DNA from: Scortum barcoo
Lineage: Eukaryota; Chordata; Actinopteri; Centrarchiformes; Terapontidae
Direction: 5' to 3'
Length of the DNA stretch: 64,000 nucleotides
NCBI GenBank assembly: GCA_023238725.1
Contig: CM041533.1
Span: 26,687,068 to 26,751,067, forward strand
A model generated the notes under the pieces. That model was not told where the DNA came from. It did not search any database and saw nothing but the letters and a program-made list of their open reading frames with translations. Numbering within the stretch: the first letter of the stretch is position 1; each line of letters opens with the position of its first letter. A program made the position numbers and the translations under genes. This document shows, in pieces, positions 56,801 through 64,000 of the stretch.

Positions 56801-59296
56801 CATTGACCGGGCCCTCTCACCTCCACGCCCGTCAGGGGGGGGCGGCATGTTGGGAGCACCGGCTCAACACCGGGCGGAAAACACGTGAGCCTTAGAAGCC
56901 ATTACATGGACTGTGAAGTTCAAACATGTGTAGGTGAAACGTTTACTGGTGGCTGCTTCTTTGAATCTTTTTAGGGGGCGCTATGGAGCCATTTTATCAC
57001 ACACAGTCCTCAGACCCACATTTCTAGTGAGATTTTACCACTTCTGACGAATTTGCCAGTGTCACACATGTCATTAGATTCTACATTTCAAATTAGAAGT
57101 GGATCTGATAAAAATCTGTGGGAGGAGGTGTATATTAAAATACAAGGCCTCAAAATAGCTGAAATTATGGCAAAACTGCACACATAAATGAAAATATCTC
57201 ACTTCCTTCACTTCAAAGGGATTTTTTGTAGATCCTGGGATGTTACATAAACTCCCCAAATTTCAATCGCTAAATAAGTGAAAGCGTGGCCGGGGACTGC
57301 ATTTTTGAAAATTTCTAGGGGGCGCTATGGAGCCATTTTGCATCGGGCAGTCTAGCTCCAAGAGACTTTTTTGTAGGCCTTGTCAAGCTACACATGTTTG
57401 CAAAATTCCAATGTTGATGTGTTCAGGTCGGAAGTCTTATGAAACAAGTTAAATTTGGGACAGCTCAGACCATGTATACATAAGTACATACATACATAAG
57501 AGCAACATTTTCAATCATGGCGAGACGTCGAAATTCCCCGTGCTGTCACGGCCACACCCTCTGATGAAAAGTTGAAATTGTTTGTCAAATGTCATCACCA
57601 AGGCCTTGACAACATCCACTCCTAGTTTGAGGTGAATATACTCAACCACTTTGGAGAAGGCTATCATAATGTAAAACATGACACTTCCTGTCACCAACAG
57701 GTGGCGCTATACCCATAACTGAATAGAGCAGCATAGATTTGTTCAGGCCTGGACTACAATCAAACATGTTAAATTTGAGCCTGATTCAACAACGTATGTG
57801 TGAGTTACAGCTGAATTACACCCACTTCCTGTTTTTTGGCGAAACATCGAAATTTATCACGCCGCCATGGCCACGTCCTTCAATGAAAAGTTAAAAGCTT
57901 CGCAATTTAACATCGCCCATGTCTCTAGATCATAGAGCCCAAATTTGAAGATGATCTGATCAAATCTCTAGGAGGAGTTTGTTGGTTTTGGGGGGGTACG
58001 CAAATTTCATGAGTTTTCAAGCACCTTAGGGTCGTCTTAAGGGCAATTCATTTGGGAGAAAAAAAGGAGGAAAAAAACCCCAAAACACTTGAATTACAAT
58101 AGGGCCTTGCACCACCATTGGTGCCCTTTGGTGCTCGGGCCCTAATAAAGAGCTGGAAAAAAAGCAACATCTGATTCTCACTACCTCAGACACTCAGACT
58201 GATTCTCTCTGTTTACGCAGATTAAATTCTGGTGTTGGTAAAGACACTGGTGTGGGTCCTCCACAGTTGAACTGATCAACTGAATCATCAACTGAACCTG
58301 GTAAAGTGAATGTTGAAAAGTGACATCCAAAAGTGGGACAATTAGGACAAAAGTATAATTTAAAGTCAGCAGTCCGACTGTAAATGAAATACAGTATTTG
58401 AGTGTTAGTAATTTAACTTTTATATGAGTTAAATGACTGTATCATATTATTATATACTATTTTAGAAATGTTATCCTGAAAGTTTGTCCCTGTGTGTTTG
58501 GATTTGTTTTCTAAAGAAATAAAAAGTTGTTTGATTTACAAGACTTTATACCTGTGATGTTTATGTGTCTCTGTGTCATATGTTCTTCTAGTAGTGTGTG
58601 TGGTGCTGCATTCAAATGCCTTTTATCCTCTCACCGTACTTACTCAGAGAGATAACCATTCCTACCACACAGATTGGGATCTGATGGGTGGCTCCGTCAA
58701 ACTTACCTGTGTTTGGGTCCACAGAGAAGTATGGGTGTCCCTGGCTGATACTGTAGACCAGTTTGGCACTGTTTCCATACATACTGTCATCAGCATCTGT
58801 AGCTGTCACCTGGATGACTGATGTACCTGAGAGACACATGTTGACATGATTATCACTGACAAATATGTGAACATCTATCTTATCTTTGTGATGCTTTGAT
58901 TAATTATAAAAATAGTGAACGAAATGAAATGAATTACATAAAAGAATAATCAAAAACAAAATCTCTAGAGCAATGACAAAGTCCAGTGGCGCTGTCCTTA
59001 CCAATATCAGAACTCTCAGGTACACTGCCAGTGTAAACTTCTTTGCTGAACTGAGGCTCGTTATCGTTGATGTCATGGAGTTTCACGGTGAATTCGGTCT
59101 CTGGCTCCAGCTTTTGACCGGTCCGTTTATTGACCACCGTGGCTCTGAGGATATAAAAGGCCTTCTCCTCACGATCCAGGCGGCGAGTGGCATGCAAGTC
59201 ACCGTTATTCTCATCAATGACAAAGATGGTTCCGGCCCCCTCGCCAGACAGCACATACTTGACTAAGCCATTGCCATGGTCCTGGTCCGACTGGAG
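30203..59296 (-). CDS. cdh6: Cadherin-6 (type II classical cadherin), exons 3-12, 5' end missing
   Basis: Ten exons splice in phase: 59002-59296, 58707-58826, 55401-55574, 48338-48525, 46380-46630, 42864-43000, 41490-41611, 36245-36362, 34818-35069 and 30203-30748. The product is a calcium-dependent homophilic adhesion receptor of the plasma membrane whose tail binds p120- and beta-catenin. Visible elements are most of EC1 with DINDNEP, EC2 with DVNDNPP, EC3 with DVDEPP, EC4 with DINDNAP, EC5 with its membrane-proximal cysteines, a transmembrane helix (GALIAILLCAIILL plus MIVVLF), the juxtamembrane YNDEGGGEEDTQAF and the C-terminal PTAPPYDSLATYAYEG. Exon sizes 295, 120, 188, 137, 122, 118 and 252 match what I recall for mammalian CDH6. 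Residue agreement favours CDH6 over CDH9, 10, 12 and 18, and the C5orf22 neighbour supports this. The signal peptide, propeptide and start lie beyond 64000. The last exon contains a frameshift. Confidence 0.93.
30749..34817 (-). other. cdh6 intron 11
   Basis: 4.07 kb. It contains a degenerate period-5 array (about 32565-32985). A 63-codon minus-strand frame at 30957-31148 starts with a hydrophobic run but has no family resemblance and is not called. No other gene is recognised. Confidence 0.85.
32565..32985. repeat. Degenerate period-5 array (TGTAT/GTACT/TGTTG type)
   Basis: About 420 bp made of related pentamers such as TGTAT, CATAT, GTACT and TATGT, with frequent register shifts. The complement also reads open, giving long Tyr/Ile-rich frames on both strands that are artefacts of the repeat. 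Confidence 0.7.
34818..35069 (-). CDS. cdh6: cdh6 exon 11: EC5 end and transmembrane segment
   Basis: 252 bp, phase 1 to 1. DNTAGILTRRASYSR, VVPVVITDGDYPMQSSTGTL and VRVCTCDREGNMELCNAEA (membrane-proximal cysteines) are followed by the transmembrane start STGALIAILLCAIILL. The donor GTGAGT splits a codon that completes as ATG (Met) in exon 12. Confidence 0.95.
35070..36244 (-). other. cdh6 intron 10
   Basis: 1.17 kb, much of it taken up by a probable retroelement remnant (35505-36141). Confidence 0.85.
35505..36141 (-). mobile_element. Probable 3' end of a LINE, decayed
   Basis: On the minus strand a 105-codon frame (35824-36141) ends in SIFKKQIKKHLGNSYL. This resembles the usual C-terminus of L2/Rex-type reverse transcriptases, which close with a basic FKxxLKKxL helix. 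It is followed by a 3' region containing CCCCAGAAAAACTAGATGTG and AGGGGATCCTAATAAACAAT. The GGGGATCCTAATAAA end resembles a 3' terminus I recall from fish LINEs. The catalytic domain is absent. Confidence 0.4.
36245..36362 (-). CDS. cdh6: cdh6 exon 10: EC5 middle
   Basis: 118 bp, phase 0 to 1. It encodes RIQTVSAVDADEPSAGHKFF and SLAPEGAHRSNFTVRDNG; NFT is a potential N-glycosylation site. Acceptor CTGACAG, donor GTAAGT. Confidence 0.95.
36715..36880. repeat. 27-bp perfect inverted repeat around a (TA)n core
   Basis: The left arm 36715-36741 starts AAATGCATTTGTATATCAGA and ends CACCTGA. The right arm 36854-36880 is its exact reverse complement. The 112-bp spacer is mostly (TA)n with a few TG and TTTA interruptions. 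The structure would fold into one long hairpin. No flanking target-site duplication is obvious. Confidence 0.95.
38703..38839. repeat. Two (TG)n microsatellites 85 bp apart
   Basis: (TG)12 at 38703-38727 and (TG)14 at 38811-38839, separated by unique sequence. Confidence 0.93.
41490..41611 (-). CDS. cdh6: cdh6 exon 9: EC4 end and EC5 start
   Basis: 122 bp, phase 1 to 0. It encodes NPRQSSHVPVYIRLLDINDN, then APTFATVYETFVCE. The donor after CAG is GTACTA, which departs from consensus at +4 and +5, but it is the only one that keeps the frame and the expected length. Confidence 0.94.
41612..42863 (-). other. cdh6 intron 8
   Basis: 1.25 kb without a recognised gene or element. It contains a short tandem duplication of CATGCCTCAGTTCA-type units near 41934-41960. 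Confidence 0.85.
42864..43000 (-). CDS. cdh6: cdh6 exon 8: EC4 middle
   Basis: 137 bp, phase 2 to 1. It encodes YSIDRRTDMDRLFNVHPGNG and SLDREETAWHNISIIATEF. NIS is a potential N-glycosylation site. Donor GTAAGT. Confidence 0.95.
43891..44318. mobile_element. MITE-like foldback element with terminal inverted repeats of about 46 bp
   Basis: The left arm (43891-43938) contains TATGTCTGAATTCTTGGTTT, then GGTTTTAGGAGTGAATCTTG. The right arm (44272-44318) is its reverse complement (CAAGATTCACTCCTAAAACC, then AAACCAGAATTCAGACATA) with a 1-base indel and a few mismatches. The roughly 330-bp interior has no open frame of note. No target-site duplication could be fixed by eye. The form is that of a non-autonomous DNA transposon. 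Confidence 0.65.
45001..45024. repeat. (TG)n microsatellite
   Basis: 12 TG units within cdh6 intron 7. Confidence 0.95.
46380..46630 (-). CDS. cdh6: cdh6 exon 7: EC3 end and EC4 start
   Basis: 251 bp, phase 0 to 2, with PLDFEKKPSYTVEI, the linker DVDEPPLFDKASY and SVSAMDPDGARSMVK. LDFE in place of LDRE is normal for EC3 of this subfamily. It is one codon shorter than the mammalian exon as I recall it. The donor is AA followed by GTATGG, confirmed by phase with exon 8. Confidence 0.94.
46631..48337 (-). other. cdh6 intron 6
   Basis: 1.7 kb of AT-rich sequence without a recognised gene or element. Confidence 0.85.
48338..48525 (-). CDS. cdh6: cdh6 exon 6: EC3 first part
   Basis: 188 bp, phase 1 to 0. 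It encodes YQFRVPESAKSGTPVGRIKA, TDRDIGKNAEM and DTQEGVITVSK. Acceptor TTTTTAG, donor GTGAGA. Confidence 0.95.
50585..50995. repeat. Degenerate ACCAA/ACCAG period-5 array
   Basis: About 400 bp of pentamers ACCAA, ACCAG, ATCAA and ACTAC on the plus strand (GGTTTGGTCT-type on minus), purest at 50610-50650 and decaying towards 50990. The minus-strand Trp/Phe/Gly-rich open frame across it is an artefact of the repeat. Confidence 0.9.
51853..51878. repeat. (AC)n microsatellite
   Basis: 13 AC units within cdh6 intron 5. Confidence 0.95.
55401..55574 (-). CDS. cdh6: cdh6 exon 5: EC2 second half
   Basis: 174 bp, phase 1 to 1, with DMDREQREHYQVVIEAKDM and the linker TDVNDNPPRF. Relative to the mammalian exon as I recall it (168 bp), there are two extra residues in the GPGD turn before MDRE. 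Donor GTAAGA. Confidence 0.95.
55575..58706 (-). other. cdh6 intron 4
   Basis: 3.1 kb, nearly half of it a dispersed repeat (56784-58148). The rest shows nothing recognisable. Confidence 0.85.
56784..58148 (+). mobile_element. Dispersed fish repeat, about 1.4 kb, non-coding, unclassified
   Basis: It begins ATTAAAGCTGCAAGCAGCAT and GACCGGGCCCTC, and ends TTTGGTGCTCGGGCCCTAAT. I recall both termini from a family common in fish genomes. It is distinctly GC-richer at its ends than the host intron. Inside, the block TAGGGGGCGCTATGGAGCCA occurs twice (near 56972 and 57317), with a third related copy GGTGGCGCTATACCCAT near 57702. The interior is therefore built from diverged repeats of about 350-390 bp. 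No transposase or reverse transcriptase is encoded. Confidence 0.6.
58707..58826 (-). CDS. cdh6: cdh6 exon 4: EC2 first half
   Basis: 120 bp, phase 1 to 1. It encodes TSVIQVTATDADDSMYGNSA, with the calcium-binding DADD, and YFSVDPNTG. Donor GTAAGT. The intron separating it from exon 3 is only 175 bp. Confidence 0.95.
59002..59296 (-). CDS. cdh6: cdh6 exon 3: most of EC1 and start of EC2
   Basis: 295 bp, entering in phase 0 after the acceptor CATCTGCAG and leaving in phase 1 at donor GTAAGG. It encodes LQSDQDHGNGLVKYVLSG, RLDREEKAFYILRA and the EC1-EC2 linker HDINDNEPQF. The type II strand-swap tryptophans would be in exon 2, outside the window. Confidence 0.95.
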
Positions 59297-59378
59297 CTGC
59301 AGATGGACACACATATGAAAGTACTTAATTATCATCTATTTTTTATCTTTTCCTAAGCCTAACTATTGTTTCTGTAAC

Positions 59379-59384
<6 letters not shown>

Positions 59385-59455
<71 letters not shown>

Positions 59456-59456
59456 C
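59385..59456. repeat. (TA)n microsatellite 90 bp upstream of cdh6 exon 3
   Basis: More than 30 TA units with one GTA interruption near the end. Confidence 0.95.
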
Positions 59457-60572
59457 ACTGTTCCTGTGTGCCAAAGAGCCCCACTGTTATTCAAAAACTA
59501 CTGAAATCACATTAGTGAGGACACACTCACACTGGGAGACATGTTTCTTCATCATCATGAAGACACACTGCAGTTTATTTTGAATCCCACACACACCTGC
59601 TGCTGTGAATACTCACCAGAGCACCAATGAGCTTGGGCCTGGGAGCTACAGACAGGGGAGAGAAGTCAAAAACTCTTGTGCATAACACATTGTTGCTTTT
59701 GGCCTTTTCATTGGATTTGTTGCCGAGACCATAATGGAATATTAACAGCCTTATCCTCCTGCCAATAGGGTTGTCAGCTTGGAAGGCACTCATATGAGTC
59801 AGTTTGGAAGCAAGACTAATGAAGTATTTAGTTGTTTAGTTTAAGTGACTTGTTGAATGTGGCACACTCCATCCTCCACTGTATGCTATATCCCAACTAT
59901 CATACACCTCTTTCAACTACTGCTGCCTTAAGGACTTTTAACTTTTAAAATTTTACTTCCTCAGTGGACTGAAATTAATTAATGCACATGTACAGTACCT
60001 CTGGACATTTCTATTTCCTTTGTGTCAGTGAGGCACATGTAATTCTACATTTCTATTAGACACACAGATTCATTTTGCTTTGCTTGTTTGAATTTAAACT
60101 CTCCAATATTGTTTCCATCTATCTATGTATGGAAAGAAATTAAAGAGACGGAAAAGAGGAAAAGAGGATGGGCAGGCCGGTGGATGATGGTGACAGGTTT
60201 ATATAAGACAGAAGCAAAGACGAGCAAAGACAGAAACACAAAAGAAAGACCAAAAGTCAGCTCAAGACAGAGAAACAAAACAAGAATATTCTGAAGGTAA
60301 AAGCCGCCGCTGACAACGGAGAGAGAGCAGCAGAAAGCCAGAGTTTGTGTTGTGCCTGAAGGAGTAAACATCTATCGGATCTGCTGCGAGATCTGCTACT
60401 TTTACTCTGATACCTGCAGCAATAACCCGGCTCGCTCTCTCTTGCCTCTTGTCTTTGTCTGTATCTCTCGACCTCAAGTGGCTCGCTGTTCACCTTTCAT
60501 TCCTTCATCCCTGCTTTACACCTTCAGGCCAGGTGTTAGGGTGAAGCCTTTGATTATACGTGAGTGTGTGGA

Positions 60573-60598
60573 TGTGTGTGTGTGTGTGTGTGTGTGTG
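60573..60598. repeat. (GT)n microsatellite
   Basis: About 13 GT units within cdh6 intron 2. Confidence 0.93.
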
Positions 60599-63255
60599 AG
60601 TGAGACATTATAGCTGCTACTATATTCCCATTACCTGTGGAAGGTGTACTTAGAAACACTGGCTTTGGATAGATTTAAGTGAAGGTCTAATGTTTTTACA
60701 TCTGATCTGATCTGAAAACTGGTTTCCTATGAGAAGACCTAAAATGATTAACTTAAAATTATTCTAAATCTCATTTCGATTAAATTAAAAAAGTAAACTT
60801 CCTTTATGGTTTGTCCTGTTTTTGTGAATCATGGCACAGGCGCTTGTACAAGTCTGTGGTCATGACTCACAGATTCTTGAATTTTGAGACCCAGAGGTGT
60901 GAGTGTGATGCACAGTATATCGTGATACTGTTAAAATAGTGCGCAGGGTGTTGCCATGGATTCATTTCACTGGTTTTTGATTTAGCTTGCTAGCTGATTC
61001 CCCTCCATGACTAAACAGCAGCTACAAAATATGTTTGCAAATGTGCCTATTTCAAAGGATTTTGAATTCAAAATCTGAAAAAATGTCATACACACAAGAT
61101 TTTGCTCAATAGTCAAAGAGGACTTCAGCACTTTCATTAACACACTATTTTTTAACATGCACACCACCATTACTTAGGGTTTATATTAGCTGTTGCTAAG
61201 TGCTAACAGAGACCTTAAATGAATGTAATGCTTTTGGGAGAGCCATTATCTTCATTTTTGCTTATGACCCCTGACTTTTGTTGCTAGTACTATGCTAGTA
61301 CTATTGCTTGCCCCTTTCCAAACACCAATAACCTGCAGAATAAAGAACAAAAGCCAAAACTGCAACTGTAAATAGTTTTGGTGATACTAAAGTGTTAATA
61401 CTTAATGAGCAAACTCTCTGCCAATCTTATTCTGTTACTAAACCTTCAAACTTCAGTAAGAGCCACCATTCTGCAGAAATTAACACTACAGCTCTATTTT
61501 ACCATAGCTGCACATAAACCAGCGATAAATTTAGGTTGCAATCATCAGGGGTCAAAGGCTCATCATTCAGGATCCAGAATCATGTTTCATTCATTCAATG
61601 ACTACACATATTGAGGAATGTGCACTTCATCATGTGGAACTTTGTTATAAGAAGAAATAAGTGCGCTCTGCACTGTCACCACAGCATAGGTTCTTATCAT
61701 AACTAATAACTCAATGAGTGTGTCAGCTTCTGAGCGTTCTGGCCTTCAAAAAACCCACTTCCCTGTCCATACCAATGAGCCTTGATGGGAAACAAGAGTG
61801 CTGACTCGCAGCCTCTTCCTCTTCAAAAAATCAGAATCTGCAGACTTAGCCTGTTGGAGTTTTGCTGGGTTGTCAATGAGAGGATTTTCCTTTCAACTTA
61901 ATATCTCTGTTCTCACAGAAGTCCTGTTCCTCTGAACCAAAAAAAGCTAAGTCCAGGGTCTGCTTAAGCTATTGATGTTATTACAATGCAGCAACCCTTT
62001 GAAATTTAGCTAAATTCAGCTCTGTTCAGCCAGACTGCAGGTTCCACATACTTAAAGGTTATTGATAACATTTATATGTTGATGAATGATTTTGAATAGC
62101 ATAATCCCTCCACAGAGCTTTTAGCGAGGTGAGAAATATATAAATATGGCTGTCCCTAAAAAAAAAGAAATATATGCGATGATTGTGGATTAATCATTAA
62201 TCAACACATACGTTGTTAATTTGGACAGGTCCAAAGGCTTTTGTGTGTCAGGCAGATATCTGACATTTGGTTCCTGTTTCTAACAAGGCTTGTGAACCAA
62301 CAGTATAATGCCGTCACTTTCACGTGTATCTCTGTGTGGTCAGCAGTCAAGTTACGCCCAGCTTCACTCCGATACCAATCGCAAGTGCAAGCAGGAGCAA
62401 GACCAGAGTAAACATTGGTTCAGTTTGTGCTCTTTGGATTCAGCTGAAGGGTTGGTGGATGTGACGTGAATGCAATGGAAGGGGGAGGGGAGATTGGGCT
62501 GAACGTTATCAATATCACCTTTAATGTGTCATCTGACCAACAGTAGTGAGAGGTTTTTAACCTTTGTGGGCCCTGATTTTACAGTTTGATCCTGGTGCCC
62601 TGCGTCTCTCTGGATCTGCTGAGACTGACACTGATTCCAGATGGTTTATGCCCTAGTTCCAAACAGAAAGGCAACAAATGAAAGTGGATACCAACAGAAA
62701 TACTGAGGTGCCACCACACAATGCAGAAACAGCTAAAAAAACAGACTGTAATGTAAAGTTGTCTGGTGAATGGCCACGGCTTTCAAACTGATGACCAAGT
62801 TCTCTGTTTTAAAGCTGTATTCCCTTCTCCAAAGCTGAGATAAGCCTGGTAAGTGAGTGTGTAAAAATGATATATATGGAGAGGAATGGCTGACAATTAA
62901 ATGACAGATTTTAACAACTGTGGCTAAAAAAGTCGTCTTGCAAAGAACCCTGAATGGAGTGCTATACTTGCATGTATGAAACAAATACCGGAATGCTGGG
63001 CTAAACCAAATAAAGCTAGTGGAGAATAATGATTTTAATAAAACTTTAGTCTCTGGTTAGGCTGGACATGCTGCTGCGGTGGATGATGAATGATTCTGGG
63101 AACTAGTAAACCACTCTAAACTAATTTTTCCACAACTTTGATGAGGCTGGGGGATAATTAGACTCTTCCACACTTTCACCACTTTTTAAAGACAGCAAAA
63201 AGCTATTTTTTTTCCTCAGGGTCTTCCTGGCTCTCTGCTGATAACCCCCAGTTAA

Positions 63256-63286
63256 CCACACACACACACAAGCACACACACACACA
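63256..63286. repeat. Interrupted (CA)n microsatellite
   Basis: Two short CA runs separated by AAG. Confidence 0.9.
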
Positions 63287-64000
63287 TAAAAGAAAACATT
63301 GTAAATCAGCGAGCTGGAGGGATGTGTTACACTTCATCTGCCTGGTTCTGGTGTATAAACGGGATGAATTGTGTCAGTGAGGCCACACAGCAACAGCATC
63401 TGTTTTTGCTGCTGTGAGGCCTCACTGAGCCAAACATATAGATAATCTTTTGTGTCTTCACAGGCCAGTGATGTGCCATGAAAACATTTTGAGCCACTCT
63501 ATTTCACATATTCTTTTCCATCCCCTCCACTCTTATCGCGGCTTTTTTTCTCACCCTTTGAGAGGGATTATGTGGGAAGATTCAGACGTTATTTTTTCCC
63601 GAGACCGTGAGCCAAAGGAATTATTGAACAGATTGTCGAACAGATGCAGTGATAATGCAGCACAAATGGAGGGTGAGTGTTGCATGAAAACTGTGTAAGA
63701 ATTCAGCTCCATACTTTTTAATAGCAGTAACGACATGTGTGATAATATCACTGATTTCACTCAATTAAGTGTTTAATTTTTTTTTTAACGCTATTATTCT
63801 AAAGGATTGTTCTTGCTAAAAAAACATTTTTACATTTACATCTGATACTTCTGGTGCTACTCTAATACAGTAAAGGTGAAGGGAGCTTTAATTTGTAATG
63901 CTACAAGCATTCAAAACCTACATTTGACTCACAATACTATCCTGGTTTGCTGATAATCAAATTCAGGACATGATGTTTCCATAATTCAAAGAAATGTGGT

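Larger units (their letters stand above)
59297..64000 (-). other. cdh6 intron 2 (incomplete)
   Basis: The sequence upstream of exon 3 was read for the expected exon 2 (prodomain cleavage site and type II WVWNQFF-like start of EC1) and nothing matched, so exon 2 must lie beyond 64000. It contains (TA)n at 59385-59456, (GT)13 at 60573-60598 and an interrupted (CA)n at 63256-63286. Confidence 0.7.

Noticed and set aside
59575..59793. Minus-strand ORF upstream of exon 3 as cdh6 exon 2
   Set aside because: It lacks a signal peptide, a furin-type cleavage site and the WxW start of EC1, and has no donor in the required phase 0.

Overview
The window is vertebrate nuclear DNA, almost certainly from a teleost fish. 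Genes are split by GT-AG introns, the intergenic DNA is AT-rich with many long (CA)n and (TA)n arrays, and the recognisable repeats are of fish type. No bacterial, phage or CRISPR content is visible, and I found no new molecular system. The content is two protein-coding genes, both on the minus strand and both incomplete, set in repeat-rich non-coding DNA.

Region by region in plus-strand coordinates. (1) 1-4565: the 5' half of a C5orf22-type (UPF0489 family) gene. Four coding exons run from the ATG at 4565 down to about 1988, and the rest lies beyond the left edge. (2) 4566-27300: about 23 kb of intergenic DNA. It holds an internal LINE fragment wedged between two (TA)n/(CA)n arrays (4981-6448), a HIPK-type kinase pseudogene fragment (11494-11672), an unassigned exon-like ORF (14159-14289), a degraded Myb/SANT-type gene fragment of probable Harbinger origin (23565-23812) and a repeat tail near 26381-26507. 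(3) 27305-64000: the 3' three quarters of a type II classical cadherin best matched by cadherin-6 (cdh6). Ten coding exons are resolved to the base (exons 3-12 by the usual CDH6 numbering), with a probable 3' UTR of about 2.9 kb. Exons 1-2 (signal peptide, propeptide, start of EC1) lie beyond 64000.

The cadherin exons join in phase from 59296 to 30748 and encode most of EC1, all of EC2-EC5, the transmembrane helix and the juxtamembrane p120-catenin-binding stretch. In the last exon four bases (30608-30611) break the frame. As written the protein stops at 30543 and lacks its beta-catenin-binding tail, although that tail is intact in the next frame down to a stop at 30203. This is either an assembly error or a real frameshift and is the most consequential observation in the window.

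The introns carry a 27-bp perfect inverted repeat around a (TA)n core, a foldback element of about 430 bp, two different degenerate period-5 arrays, a dispersed fish repeat of about 1.4 kb and a possible LINE 3' end. The order cdh6 then C5orf22, in the same orientation, matches human 5p13.3, but DROSHA, which lies between them in human, has no recognisable exon here.
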